DNA of 64,000 nucleotides from Callipepla californica brunnescens (lineage: Eukaryota > Chordata > Aves > Galliformes > Odontophoridae). The position numbers and the translations under genes were made by a program. Below the pieces are notes generated by a model. That model worked only from the letters and a program-made list of their open reading frames with translations, did not search any database and was not told the origin of the DNA. Positions 23,957 through 37,400 of this stretch are shown here, in pieces; within the stretch, counting starts at the first letter, position 1, and each line of letters begins with the position of its first letter. The DNA is taken from contig JALIRH010000007.1 in assembly GCA_023055505.1 (NCBI GenBank), positions 13,643,773 to 13,707,772 on the forward strand, given 5' to 3'.

Positions 23957-24500
23957 TGTTGTGGTTTAACCTGACAGGTGGCTCAGCAGCACAGAATCAT
24001 TTGCTCACTCACCCCTTTCCAGTGGGATGAGGGAAAGGACAAAGAAAAGAAGTAGAACTTGTGGGTGGAGATAAAACTATTTACTAAGATAGAAAAAGGG
24101 AAAAGGACAGTAGTTATGACTCTATTATGTATTTTTGTGTACATGTGAAAGCATATAACAAGTGGTGCACAAGCAATCACTCACCACTCCCTGACCAATG
24201 CCCAGCTAGCCCTCCAGCAAGTGGAAAAGAGGGATGAACTCTCTCTTCAAAACTCCTTCAGCTTGATGTCGTCTGGTATGAAATATTACTCTGGCAAATA
24301 TAAGTCAGCCGACCTAATTCTGTTCCCTCCCAGCTCCTTTGGCCCTTCACTGTGTATGGCCTTGGCTCTGTACAGTACCACATAGCAACAACTATAACCA
24401 TCAGTGTGTTATCAACATTGCTTTTTTTCTTAGAACCAAAACATAACATCATATCAGACAATCTGAAGAAAACAATTCTGTCCCAGCTGAGATGAAGACA
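23957..24500 (-). mobile_element. Solo LTR of an ERVL-type endogenous retrovirus, minus strand
   Basis: The plus strand runs from TGTTGTGGTTTAACCTGACAG to CAGCTGAGATGAAGACA, so on the minus strand it begins TGTCTTCATCTCAGCTGGGA and ends GGTTAAACCACAACA. These ends, with TG…CA termini, and the inner sequence (…TGTTGATAACACACTG…, …TTTTATCTCCACCCACAAG…) match a widespread avian LTR of the class III (ERVL) type. The 544-bp element is flanked by a perfect 5-bp duplication, GAGCC, as expected for that class. No internal retroviral genes adjoin it, so it is a solo LTR left by recombination. Family naming is from memory of avian LTRs. Confidence 0.88.
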
Positions 24501-24505
24501 GAGCC
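24501..24505. repeat. LTR target-site duplication, right (GAGCC)
   Basis: Identical to 23952-23956. Confidence 0.85.
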
Positions 24506-25340
24506 TAAAGCTTTCAGAGCAGGGACTGACTACTGCTATGAGGTTTTGTGTAATTTTGTGTAATATCAGTGAGAGTCCTAAATACCCCTGTAATCTGAAA
24601 ATTTTAATCCCAATAACAAATTTGATAAAGACTGTGAAAAAGTGGAGAGTCACAATCACAGAGTTTCACTTGCTTATGCAGCCTTAACTCCTTTATGTTG
24701 TTTCTATAGTACGGGTAGAATCAGACAATAGAAGAGGTGTTGTATTTACAGGAGTGAAACGAGGAAGGGAGATGTTCCATAGAATGCCAGTAACCTCAAA
24801 TATCATTTTTTTGCTTCATAAAGATTTCGAGATAATCATAGAGCAGTTATCCTGGTTTTCTTTGCCCTTTCTGATATTAAAATTTATTGTTCAGAATGAC
24901 ATTTGAACAGCTGTTGATGTTTGGAAATTTCCATTCAATAGATTAGAATCTGAAGAACAAGGAGAATAAGTCCTACACTGAGAAAATACCTGATGTTCAC
25001 TGAAATTGATTTAATTGGCTTTGGTGTCTAAATGAATTTGAAAATATGTAATTTAAAGAGATCTGACTCCATCTCAGGGCAAGTGAATTACAGGACAATG
25101 ATCTGAACATAAGCTTATAGAGATCGATTCTGTCATCAAAATAATCCCATGGCTGAATCAAGAACATTTATCTAAATGTTGCTAGTCACTTTGCATTACC
25201 TGTGAGTTGAATTCAACTATTTATTCTTGAATGTGAAGTTTAAATTCTAATATTAAGGGTTTCTTAAACAGTTTAATTAAATAAATACATCTATCACATT
25301 AACTACTGAGAGCAATCTTTATTAACAAAGGCTTGACCAT
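24506..25340. other. Unique AT-rich sequence
   Basis: Nothing recognisable on either strand. Confidence 0.5.
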
Positions 25341-25493
25341 GGTGAGCACTGAAACAAGTTGCCCAGAGAGGTTGTGGATGTGTCTATGGGTATATTCAAG
25401 ACCCACCTGGACACCTACCTGTGCAACCTATTGTAGGGTACCTCTTGAGGTACTCATCTCTTGAGGTCTCTTACAACCCCTGTGATTCTGTGA
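25341..25493 (+). mobile_element. CR1 3' fragment, plus strand
   Basis: …ACAAGTTGCCCAGAGAGGTTGTGGATG…TTCAAGACCCACCTGGACACCTACCTGTGCAACCT…GGTCTCTTACAACCCCTGTGATTCTGTGA is the end of CR1 ORF2 and a short 3'UTR. It is most like the copy at 31813-31987, suggesting the same subfamily. Decayed. Confidence 0.9.
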
Positions 25494-28400
25494 CTTACAG
25501 AAGTAAATGGACCTAATGACGTAATAGACCTTGGGGTCTATTTTGACACTAGCATGTATGTAGAAACTTAATTGGCATTTGTAGTAGATGTGCAAGCACA
25601 GAAAAGATGAAAATACCTTTCCATTTTAACTGTATCAGAAACAAACTATAAAGTTCCTACACAACTAGTATTTTAACTTAAGAAAGAGTTTGCATGCAAG
25701 CAACCTGTTAAATAGGCTAAAATAACATATTTGACTTCTGGCGGAAGCATGAAAAATCTACATTTGTACTTGATTTATTCTTGAGTCAAAGACCTAAATA
25801 CATGTGTTTTCAGTTCCCATTTATTTTATGACTAGTTCTTTCTATTTATTGCCTTCAAATCGTAATCAGGTGAGGAACATCTTATCTGATAGGACAGTTT
25901 CCTGCATTATGTATTTAGTGTAAACAATGCATTTTTTCTGAAGATATGGTTTAGAGATGTTTTTAAAGGATTTCTCCAGTTTCCCTCTGGCTTCTCCTTG
26001 CTGAGGCTCCAAATAAATAAGGAGGGTGAGAACATGAGGAAGATGGAGAACTTTTAGGTAGTTTTGCTTGATACTTGTTACTACTCTCACTTGCTAGTCA
26101 GAATTTTGTTTGTTTTGACCAAATCCAGTTGCTGGGTTACATGCCCTTTTAAGCTCCATTAGTCTCTGGAAGTTGACTGATTGCTATTTTGAGCTACAGG
26201 CACGACCAGCTATTAATCCCGTAGCTGACAGCCTTTGTAGCAGTGGAACTTCCCCAGTCAGTGTGACAACCTTTCAGGCCTCTGACATGTTACTTGGGCT
26301 TGTTCCCGACCAGGAATGACCTGAATCTAGGAGCCTGACTTTCTAATGGCCCTCTTGGCATTTGTTGTGTTTGGAGAAAAAAAGTGTGATTTAGTCATCC
26401 GGACCAAAAACGAATGATTTCAGCATAAGAACTAAGTAGGAATTGTGACTGTATTAGCAAGTCATGAGACGTATTAGGAATGGCTCTGTAGGGAATTTGT
26501 TAATTGGCGCTAGATATCCATGCATTAAATGTTTCAGGCAGATTTAGTCTAGTGTTGGTCTGCTCCTGTATTCTGAATTTGTCCTAATAGTTGGAGCACA
26601 CTTTCTTGTTAGGTTTCATTAAGAACCGGTTCAGTTTGTATGGTCGAAGATTACAATATTATGAACAGGGGAAACTGGGAGATTTCCTTAAAAAATAATG
26701 TTCTGGTTTGAAGTAAAATATGAATGTGACTGTTACCTGTAATCCTTATCTGTGAATCTGTTGTGCACCAATGAGCTTAAATGTAATCAGGCAAACATGA
26801 CTAAAACTTCTCCTGTGAGACACTGCTTGAGTTGCCTAGGCTGAGACTCTCTTCCTATGCTCATGCTGTAAGGATGTGAGAACCATGGCACTGTCAGTGC
26901 CATGTGTACAACCATGATCCAGCTTCAGATGTTGCTATCCTGAGCAGCACAATATATCAGCCCTTTTTTGATTCAGTGTCAAACCCCACAACTTAAGGAA
27001 ATGTGCTCAGCTGTGTATGCAGGCTGCTGTAAGATTTTTTTCAGGAAATCTCTCAAGATCCTAGACTTGCAAGGGTCCTTTAGTCAGTGTATTTACAGCA
27101 ACTTCTAAAGTACTTCTTTATATATTCGTGCTCTTTTACAGGCTTCACTAATTCTTAATGTCTAATATTCATGATGAAATATCAGTACACACAAATCCCT
27201 GGACTAGAAGTGCACTGAAGACTGTGCCATTTGCTACTGAGTGAGGCCATTTTTTTTTTTTTACTTAACATTTCCCAAAATCTTCTTTCATATGCTTTTT
27301 TTTTTTTTTTTGGACTATCAATTCGTGCTACTTCTATGCATATAAATAAAGCCTCTAGAATCACTGTATGATTATAACCAGAGTATGCTTAATTGTACCC
27401 CAGGAAAAGCACTTTTTGATATCTTGGAAAACCACATCTAATTTTTTCTTGTTTAATAGCTACACAAAACTGATGAAGTAATAACATCCCAGAGCCTGCT
27501 CTGACAGCAGTCCATCATCTCCAACTACAAAGCTTCACCTCCCAAGTGGGCCATGACCTTGGACAGTTGCAGATGTACATCACACTCCCCAGCTCACACA
27601 GTAGTCAGAGCAAACAAGAGCCAGGAGAAGCACCAGAAGGTCTCTCAGGATGAGGATGGTGAGGTGGAGGGCAGTGAAGTCATAATTAGAGCACTGGCAG
27701 TGGCCTACCTCTCAGGTCATATGCATTCTCATAAACAGTCTTGCATCTTGCATTTTTCCACTTGATTTCATCCAGTAATCTCGTTACCTTCACTGTTTTC
27801 CTTACCTCTGAGCACCTTATTGCACACATTTGGTTATCCATACTACTTGTTCTTGCTTTTAATGACCCAAAGTGATAGATTTCTGATTTCTTATATACCC
27901 TTTCCAGTGGCCAGAGTAAAATTGTAAGTGATTGTTTCTTTGTGGATGAAAAACGTCATATGGAGAGACAATGCATGCTGGAGATGATCTGCAATTGGAC
28001 AGAAATTCTGTAGATTAGACTGAAGTTCTACCCTAAATGTGCAACTAAGCCATGCCATGTGCAGCAGCCTGAATGGTGATTGACTCCTGAGACTCGCAGG
28101 CTGTGATTTCTTTCCCCTTATCCCACCCAAAAAGAGAGAATCTATGGAAAAAAATGAAGATCTGAGACCTTATGTGTGTATAAATGCATCTTCATATATG
28201 TAAAGAGACTGCTGAGGCAGCTGAGAGAAGGAATGAATGAAGATAGATAGGAAGCAGTTTTATTCCTTAGACTCACTGGGAGCAAGATCTGAAGATTTAG
28301 AGGAAGTGGTGCTGGATAAGGATCCGTAGTTTTGAAGTATGAAGGAAAACCTTTTTAAAACATGTGTCCATGTGGGGAACATTCAACTGGATTTGTACAT

Positions 28401-29401
28401 AGTATTACACATACTATGCAGGTGTCTTTGAAGATGATGTACAGTGAAGGGAGCGGGGAGAGTGAATACAAGAATACATACTAAAACACATGGAAAATGT
28501 CACTGAGGAAATATATACTGCTTTTTTTTTTCTCTTTTGTAAGGAAAATGCTGTGTGAACTCCAGTGTGCAACTACTGGGGGTACATCATCGACCTGAGT
28601 TTGCAATGAAATCTCAGTCTGTTTTGAAGATCATCAAGTTTCCAACTGTAGGCAACAGGTTTCATTAATATGCTTCTGTAATTTTGTTCCACTTAAAAAG
28701 TTAAGAAACGAGATACAGATCTCATGAAAGTAGGAACAAAAATGCAGTGTAGAAGTTCTTAACTCTAACAGGAAATATGAAATGGATCAACTGCCTAATT
28801 TTCAGAAGATAATAGTGTGATTAGGATTAAATACAGATATCCTCTTCCCTTTCTAATAATTGACTTTTTTGAATTCAGTGGATTCAGTGGGTTTATCTAA
28901 GAACTAACAAAATCTAAAACACTTAGTGTTTATATAAATGACACAATCAATCACAATGAGCACCTAAGCTGAATGCAGCATTATGGCCTATCCTGAAGGA
29001 AACTAAAAAAAGCATAATAAGGGACGCTATACAGAATTTGAGTGTTGAAACCCACACTTTCTTCAAAATTAAGTGACTGAGGAAAATTCTTATTTTTCCA
29101 AAATGTCAGTCATACCAGCATCCAGATTCATAATCTGGATCTTCTGAAATTTTAATGTGGTAAAATTATTTTTTTTTTCCAACATTTTCAATCTCTCTGT
29201 TATATTAGGTTTGTTTTTTTTTGTTTGTTTTTTGTATTTTTCTGATTCATATCTACCTCTGCTAAAAGTTTTCTGGGATATCACCAGAACATACTTATTT
29301 TCTATTTTTGACCAAACAAGTTTTTCAGGAAATAAATATCCCTATGTACAAGTAAAAGATAATTTAAGAAAATTTCACTCATTTCCAATACATGATATGT
29401 G
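25494..29401. other. Unique AT-rich sequence
   Basis: T tracts near 27249-27261 and 27297-27311 are the only simple repeats. The open frames at 27553-27765 and 27891-28130 have no motif. The segment 26100-26420 is more balanced in composition but contains nothing I recognise. Confidence 0.5.
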
Positions 29402-31018
29402 AACCCCTCTTAAAAATGTATGTGATGTTGCCTTTTTTCCAGTTACCAAGGACTTCAGCTGATTGCCACAACTTTTCAAGTATCATTGAGAGTGGCTTGA
29501 TGATTACATCAGCTAATTCCCTCAGGACTCTGTGATGCATCTCATCAGGGCCCATAGACTCGTGGATGTTCAGGTTCCTCAGGTGGTCATGAACCTGATC
29601 TTCATTTCCCCAGTCCCCTCTGACTAAACCAAACATTTGAAGTCTGTGTGGTGAGCAGTTATTAGTGAAGATCAAGGCAAAAGAGTTATAAAGTACCTCA
29701 GCCTTCTCCTTGTCTGTTGCCAGCTTGCCCATGTCACTTACTAGGCAGGGTATGCCCTCTTGGACTTTCATTTTCTCTCTGAGGTACATGTAGAAGCCTT
29801 TCTTGTTCTTCTTGGAATCCCTTGCCAAGTTTAGTTCAATTTGGGCCTTGGCTTTCCTGACCCCATCCCTACACAGCCTAGCATCTTCTTTAGAGTTTTA
29901 CCATAGTACCTGTCCCTGTTTCCATTGCCTGTGCATTTTCTTCTTGCCCTTCAGTTTGACCAGCACATCCCAGTTCAGCCTTGCTCATATCTTGCCTTTC
30001 TTTCCTGACTTGCTGCACCTGGGGATGGAGAGCTCTTGCATACTAAGGAAAGCCTGCTTAAAGGTCAGCCAGATCTTCCCTGCACCCTTACCCGTGAGGA
30101 CAGTTTCCCAGGGCGTTTTGTTGACTAACTCTCTGAAGTGCTGGAATTAAGCTTTCTTAAAATTTAGCTTCCTAATTTCACTCTTTTCCTGTTTCATACC
30201 TCTCCATAGCATGAACTCAACCATAGTATAGTCACTGCAGCCCAGGCAGACTCCAGTTCTGATGTCACCAGTCAGTTCATTTGCACTGGTCCAGTATTGC
30301 ATCCCCTCTGGTGGGGCCTTCAATTACTTGACTCAGGAAGTTATCCTCAAAGTACTCTAGGAGCCTCCTGGATTGCCTTCAGCTCACCATGCTACTTTTC
30401 CTGCAGATGTCTGTGTGGTTGAATTCCCCCAGCAGGACTAGCACTTGTGATTACGACTCCGCCTGTAGCTGAAGGTAGGAGGGCTCATTGACAGGCTCCA
30501 CTTTATCAGATGGCCTGTAGTAGACAAAAGTCACAAGGCTCCCTTTGCTGCCTCAGTCCCATAGGCTTTGAACTTGCTCGTAACTATTCCTTAGGGACAA
30601 CTCTTCAAATTCTGTTCCTTTACTGATGTGAATAACAAGATGCCCTCCCCTCCTTCCTCGCCTGTCCCTTCTGAACAGCTTGTATCCATCTATAGCCATG
30701 CTCAAGTCATGGGAATCGTTCTACCAGATTTCAATGATGGCAACTATATCATGGTTTTCTAGTAGCCCATTAGCTTCCACCTCCTGCTGTTCATTTCCCA
30801 AGTTTTGTGCGTTAGTGTAGAGGCACTTCAGCTGGGCAGCTGGTCTTGCCACCTTCTTATAGGATAACTTCTTTAAGTATTGTTCTTGACTTTTCCCATT
30901 GACTTCTCCTGCTGCCACAGCAGACATTGATTCATCATCATAGGATTTCACATATGCTGCAGTGCTGCCAGCATCTCTGAATACACTGATCTCCAGGACA
31001 CACTTGGAGACTCTGTGT
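29402..31018 (-). pseudogene. CR1 ORF2 endonuclease half, decayed, minus strand
   Basis: Translated on the minus strand from 31018 downward this is the 5' half of CR1 ORF2. The start of the AP-type endonuclease (LKCLYTNAQNLGNEQQEVEA…NHDIVAI) is followed by DGYKLFRRDRRGRRGG, an EFNHTDI motif (from GDFNHPDI), a SDYTMVEF motif, then a linker ([35 protein letters not shown]) and the first residues of the reverse-transcriptase domain ([13 protein letters not shown]). Several stops and frameshifts interrupt it. The longest intact piece is 149 aa (29379-29828). The catalytic core of reverse transcriptase and the 3' end are absent, the reverse of normal CR1 5' truncation. The 3' half was therefore lost by deletion or rearrangement. 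Confidence 0.93.
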
Positions 31019-31812
31019 AATTAAAAAAATGTAGTAATTAACAAAATAACTTGAAAATTTAACTAAAAAAGCAAATATGTTTTTATGTATTATTGTTTGA
31101 AGAGGTATATAAAAAAATTATTTTTAATACAAGAAGACAACATTTTAATGTTATGCTCTTTAGAGATGTTAATTACTAATTCATCCCACTTATCTAGGTT
31201 TGACAAGATTTAAAATGCCCACATATCATGCAATAAAGCTCCTGCTTTGCTATCAACATCATAGGAAATTTGCTTATAGGCACTTTGTCAATCCCTGCAG
31301 TTTGAGTCAGCAAAACCCCCTCTCTTTCCCCTCTCTTTCCCCTCCTCTCCAACAGTCTCAAACAAAAAGCTGAGTCTGTGTTTGTAGTGCACTGTGAACT
31401 GTTTCATTGCTGGTGATTAAAAATAAAGGAAGTAAAACCTTAGTAAGAATTTACAGAGTGGTAGTAAATCCTGTACATGCTGTCCACATGCTCTGCAAAC
31501 CTATTCACGTAACCTCTGGTTTTTTTTTTGTTCTGAGATAAAAAGCATGGACTGACAAAAACAACTACTTGAAAAAAGGAAAATCCCTACTGTGACCCCC
31601 ATTCTATCTTTGTAACAGGAGATTAGGGGGTGGGAGTGCAGCTCACCAAAGCAACCTAATGCCTGTGAAAGCTGGAGACCACGGATTACACAAAGCTTTC
31701 TGTTGTTGACAAATGTGACAATAAGCTAAAGAAAGGTCCAGTGAAAAGGAACCATGGAAGAGCATAGTTACACAGTCTGGTACAGGAGATGTACTCTAAT
31801 TTAATCCATTAT
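31019..31812. other. Unique sequence with CT-rich tract
   Basis: A CT-rich stretch (CCCCTCTCTTTCC twice) lies near 31318-31350. Nothing else recognised. Confidence 0.5.
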
Positions 31813-31987
31813 GATGGAGCAGTGGTAGAGGCTGCCCAGAGAGGTTGTGGGATCTCTTTATCTGGAGATATTCAAGACACCTCTGGGCGCCTACCCATGA
31901 GACCTGCTGCAGGAAACCCTTTAGCAGCAGGGTTGGTCTGTGTGATCTCTAGAGGTCCCTTCTAGCCCCTATGGTTCTGTGATTCTG
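31813..31987 (+). mobile_element. CR1 3' fragment, plus strand
   Basis: …GAGGCTGCCCAGAGAGGTTGTGGGATCTC…GATATTCAAGACACCTCTGGGCGCCTACCC…GTGTGATCTCTAGAGGTCCCTTCTAGCCCC…GGTTCTGTGATTCTGAGA is the CR1 ORF2 end and 3'UTR with a decayed octamer tail. 5'-truncated. Confidence 0.92.
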
Positions 31988-33516
31988 AGATACAGAGCAG
32001 CGGTGGCACCTTTGAAGTAGAATAGAATTGTGAAAGAACTACACCATCTACACTTACAGCAAAGTTTGATCCAAAGTTTGGCTAGATCAGAGCAGAAGGC
32101 AAAGTAACAGTGTTTGCAGTAAGTTTTGTGCTCATGAATATTTTGGGGGAAATGTAAACTCCATTCATGGTTCAGATCTCTTATTTGGCATTGCACTGAC
32201 AGCCCAAATTGACTCTACCTCACCAACTGAGGGATTGTCTGTTCAGGGAGAGTTATAGCATTCACACTTGGAGAAGGATCTGTACTTGGAAGAGAGCAGA
32301 GAGAGAATATGTGCCTACTGTGTTTGTGCTCTGGGAACCCCCAGCTGGCACTGCTGTTGGGACTAGTTCCAAGGCAGGGGGCTGAGAGATCAGATTTGCT
32401 CTGGAGGCATAAAAAGTAAAAACAAACTTTGTATTACCTGCTCATTATGTGCTATGCTTGATTAAACATTTACTAACTTCACTTTTGTAATGCACAATTC
32501 TCAGCAGAACTATTGTAATAAGCAACAGAGACAGTGCTAGCTAAAGCCATCAGCCCTTCCAATCTGAGGACTTTGATAGCAGGCTGAAGTACGGAACACT
32601 TCATCAGAGAATGTACCTAAAGCAAGAAGGTAAGCAGCATACAATCCCTGTTTCAGTCCAACAAACCGGGCACCAGAGAATGGGAACTCTGCACCTTGGC
32701 TGACAGGTTTGATTGCCCACAAAAGTACTTAGAGATACCATAGGATAGAGCTGCATTTTTCCAGGAGCATTCCTTTTCCCTCCCTTCATTCATCAGCTTC
32801 AAAACACAGTTTTCACTGTGTTCTCATTTCCTCTTCAAATAGTTGCACCAACCAACTGATAATTGAGTTGCTGTCATCTTTGCAATAGCCATGAGAAGGA
32901 GCTGACACTACTTGCCAATAGAAGGCGTGAAGTGCCAAACACTAATACTGATGAGCATCACAGATAGCTGATGGGCAGAATTGTTCCAATACACAGTAGT
33001 TTGGATCATTGCAGCGAAGAGTTAACTCTGGCTTTTACCGCTATGTGCTGTCACTAGAAGTATTGATGCTCAGAAATGTGGATATGTGTTTCAGTTTTAA
33101 GGGAGATCATGCTTTATCAGATACCAACTGACACTTTGGGACTTTCTTTTTCGTAGGGGAAGGTTTCACCTCACTTTCCCACAACCATGCTTGTTCCAAA
33201 ACCGTCTGCTTTCCCTGCACCCCTCTCAGGTGTTCCCCTCACACATCCTGTTTCCAGACTTCTGCTCAATCAGTCAGTGCTTTTTTCTCAGAGACTTTCA
33301 CCAACATAATTTCTTCCCATTACAGCTTTCAGCTCCAATCTCCCCAGTCACAGTGTCTCTTAAAGCACCTCTCACAATCTTTTGGCCTGGTCAACACTCC
33401 CTATGTCCAAAAAGTGTTCTCCAGTCCTTCTCCAAATTGGTCCTCTCCATTTCCACATTTCCTTTCTGGGCACAGTACTGCCTTGCAAACATCTCCTCAC
33501 ATACAAACTGGATCCC

Positions 33517-33550
33517 TATATATATATATATATACATATTTTTTTTTTTG
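33517..33550. repeat. (TA)n followed by T tract
   Basis: About ten TA units, then ACATAT and a run of T. Confidence 0.9.
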
Positions 33551-34382
33551 TCCTTTCTTGTCTCATTCTCCCTGTCGATCTTTTCCCAAAGTCTTCATGC
33601 TTTCTCAGCTGCCTCTTACACTTCCTTTGAATCCAGTTCAGATGATTTCTGACTGTCCCCTACGCTTCTTTTTTCTTGTCTTTCCAACACTAGCTTCTTC
33701 TCCTGCCTCATTTCCTCCACTTGGCTCCTGATCATGAGCCCCTACAGCACTGCTGCTCCAGGAAAGAGAGTTACCCATGACTAAGTCCTGGTTCTGCAGC
33801 TCACGCGAAGTACTGTTTAGGAGGCTTCCTCGTGTGCATTCCCATTTTAGTTGCCAGCAGAGCAGTGTCTGGAAGCCGCAGCTGGAGTAGAAACAGAGGG
33901 GTGGTGCTGGGGAGCTTAGCAGATTTGGACTGGCTTCAAACTTCCTCAATGAAGCATAGGGAGGCAATTAATGGGGAAGCCTGGCACTGTGCCCATCTGC
34001 AAAGTCTGCCTGTGCTGTACAGCTGGCCTTATTCATTTGAACATTTTCTTCGGTTCAATTCACCACATGGCTTTACTTCACTAGGATTAGTTCTTCAGTT
34101 GCTGTAAACCTATGCAGCCTTATTGAAAGTAATGTAGAGATGCTGGTTTACAGTAAAGAAGGATATGGCCTTTATTTATTTATTTTTCTCTAGCAGATAA
34201 GTTGAATTTAAAATTGAAACAGAATTTCATTGTCAAATCAAAACCCCAAATAAGAGATAATTTCAGTGTAAAACATCAGAGTGGTGTATATGAAAATGCT
34301 TGAGAATTTTAGGGAATCTTTAAAGGGGCTTGATTTCTGTTCTGTACATGCAATTATCTCATCTGGTTCCCAGTATCAGGTT

Positions 34383-34407
34383 TTAATGCAAAACGATTTT
34401 GCATTAA
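34383..34407. repeat. Short inverted repeat (11-bp arms, 3-nt spacer)
   Basis: TTAATGCAAAA, CGA, TTTTGCATTAA. The arms are perfectly complementary and include ATGCAAAA, close to the octamer motif bound by POU proteins. Confidence 0.85.
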
Positions 34408-37400
34408 TTTAATTAATCAGCAGTGGGAAGGAAAGACATAAAAATATGTATGGTATATTCATACTTCAGTATTTCTTTGATTCTATTCCTGTATCTTTAG
34501 CAACAATTCCCAGTTTCATTATCCTAGTTGTTAGAGGATATGTTTCCAAATGGAAGTTATGTTAGAGCCAAGAGAGAATCTAGGATCTTGAAGTTAGGCT
34601 GTGCAGTGACTCTATTTTAAGCATTTTTCCTTGGCATGCAATCTTAAATCAAGAGTTACAGTCCTCAGGGCATGGGAAGTGTTGAAAAAACTGAAATGGC
34701 ACTCCAAAGTGCCTGTACCCTGGCAGGAGAAGACCAAGCAACAAGAATGGACAAAGATGAGTTATGGTGAACATTTTTTTGGTTCCCTCAAGTTTAAGAA
34801 CAGAGACAAGCCTCCAGGCAGACATACTGACTAATTAAAACATGTTTTAGAGTTACTTTAATTATCTAAGAATAATTAAGTCCACTTTCTAGTTTGTGTT
34901 ATGAATTGGATTCCCATGATGATCAAGCTCTGATGTCAAAAACTGTAGCTAGTTCTGTGTCACCTCCAGGCATTAATATGTTTAGAAATTTGTGCCAGAC
35001 AAATTCCATTTGTTTGATTACAAATTCCTTGCTTATGCTAGGTATGTATCAAAAATATGCTTTTAAGAAATTACTATGGAAAAGGATTGTAAGGGTGGAA
35101 CAAACTACCTGTCTTCAGTATAAGTATCTTGCAGTTACATCATCTATCTGGGAAGAGGATCATTTAAGTTTACTTACTGCTTCAGTTAAAGGAGAAATAA
35201 ACACATCAAATTAATTTCTTGTTGAAGAGCAGCTCAAATGAGAGAATGAAATTGGATGGTAAGTATCACTATTGCTTCACACTTATGGTTTGCCAGAGGG
35301 AGGAAACCATGCAAGAGGTGAACAAAAGTAGGGCAGCCTGGACCAGGAGCTCAGCCCTCAGAAACTGTAGTGGAAGGGGAACTCTAATTCGTTCTCTCTG
35401 AAATCCAAATTCACACACAGAGTGCAAAATAGAGAATCATCCTGTCTAATAATAATAATAACAACGATCCTCCATAATAGGAAATGATCCTTGGTGTGAG
35501 TAGAAATAGGACAGTTTAGTGATGTTTGGATGTCAGTGTTAGGAACTTTTAAAAATGATACAACTCTAGATTATAGATGCTCAATCAAGCATGCAATCTC
35601 ACAGCAGCACACACTGCATATGCTTTCCTGTTGCAGAACAATACAGAAAGAAAACAGTATCTCTTCGCAACACTTTTGGTCCAAAAAAAGGACTAGGGAA
35701 AATCCTCACACAGCTAACAGAAACCCCGAAGCTGAGATTTGTATGCAGTCATTATTTTAATGTAAAAAATACCAAAACACTCAGCATATGCACACAGCAG
35801 GCAATGTGAGAAACATTCTTTTGCAGACTATAAAAAATAAGAACAATTTTAAAAAATCTCCCAAGATTCACAGATTCAAAGTCTAAAGGAAGCAGAACAA
35901 CCCACGATCTTCCCAAAAAATCAACTAGGGGTTTTATTACAAAACATCCTGTTTGCAATGAATATATCTATTTGTAGACTAAGACAGAACCATCAGTGTT
36001 GATTGGAGTCTCCTTTTAACTACCTGCAGTTATATTTTTGGCTGTGCTTATTGTAGCTGTTCTACACTTGCAAGCTGTTATCTGAAGCAATGGTATTCAG
36101 AGCAGATCACTCCTCAAACCAGATAATACCGTTAGAAAAGACTAGTATGATGAGAGTATTTTATAGTGTGGAGTAAAAACAAGTCCTCTGAGCTGTTTGA
36201 ATGTATTTCTCTCACATGATTTCAGACACATCAGTAACATTCCCAGACCACCAAGCTTCCTGAAGCAACCATTGAGTGCCAAAGTCTGCTTCCATTTATG
36301 AGAATGTTAAATTCTGCTATTATACATGCCAGTGGCCAAAGAACCACACTGTAAATGAGTAATTAAGAGCATCATTTCCCCAGTGTGAATTACGTGTGCA
36401 TTTTTGAGGGCAGTTTTTAGCTGTTTTACTATTGTTTTCCAAAAGTTTGTTTCCCACACAGTTGTACTTAGTTACTGTATATTAAGATTGTTTTGGGCTA
36501 TGCCAAACAATTTTACTGTACAGAGACTAGTACTATTCAGACAAATATTTTCACTGAAGTGAAAATTTTTCTCTCTTATATATTCTCTCACAATAGATAT
36601 TTCCCTTATTAATGATGCAGATATGTTGTTACAGAACAACAAATTATTTTAATGACTTTTTGGCAGATTTAGTATTCTTACACATATATCAAGACAAGTT
36701 GCAACCTGAAGCTGAGAATCTTTGCATCTACAAAACACCTTTCCCTTAGAAATATAATACTAGTATTGGTAACAATGTTTTGAGATTTATGTCTTCAGAC
36801 AACACTTCTAACCTCATGATTTGTACTGAGCAATACTCTTATGCCCGTAAAGAGCCCATTAGAACACTGCCAGATAGACACAGAGCAATCACAATGACCT
36901 TACATACCATTTGTGTACAGGTGGTTCTAATAGCAGTGTTTCACCTACTTTGATGAAGATAATTTTGAATGGATAGGAATAGTGGCCGTGCTACACTGTT
37001 CACAATTATTCAGCCCTCCTTCCAAAATAGGTGGGGCAAACTTACTGTCTAAATAACTACAATAATATTTGAATTCTCTGCTCAGTTTCTCTTTGTATCT
37101 GAGTGGTTTCAGCTCATGGGCTTGCTTTCTTGTGCTCTATAAAAATGAAACCTAGATAGAAGACACCACTCTGAAACTTATTTCAGTATTATTTTATCTA
37201 AGTATCTATTAATTTTGAATCTTCAGTGATGATCAATGATGTTTATCAATTACATAAAAGAGAGTTGGTATTCTACTGTGCAGTTTAACCAGTCTTCTCT
37301 GTCATGCAGCTATGCACACTGGCTATCAGCTCCTCAAAACCCTATAGTGTGAGCTGCTGAGGATACTTAAAAATGTATGTGAGTACTTTGCATAGCTGAG

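Noticed and set aside
32569..32629. 61-nt open segment ending in GAAG|GTAAGC
   Set aside because: The acceptor side (CCAATCTGAG) is poor and the open frame continues upstream. Not convincing as an exon.
35219..35262. Short frame ending at GGATG|GTAAGTATC
   Set aside because: Excellent donor but no plausible acceptor or promoter upstream.
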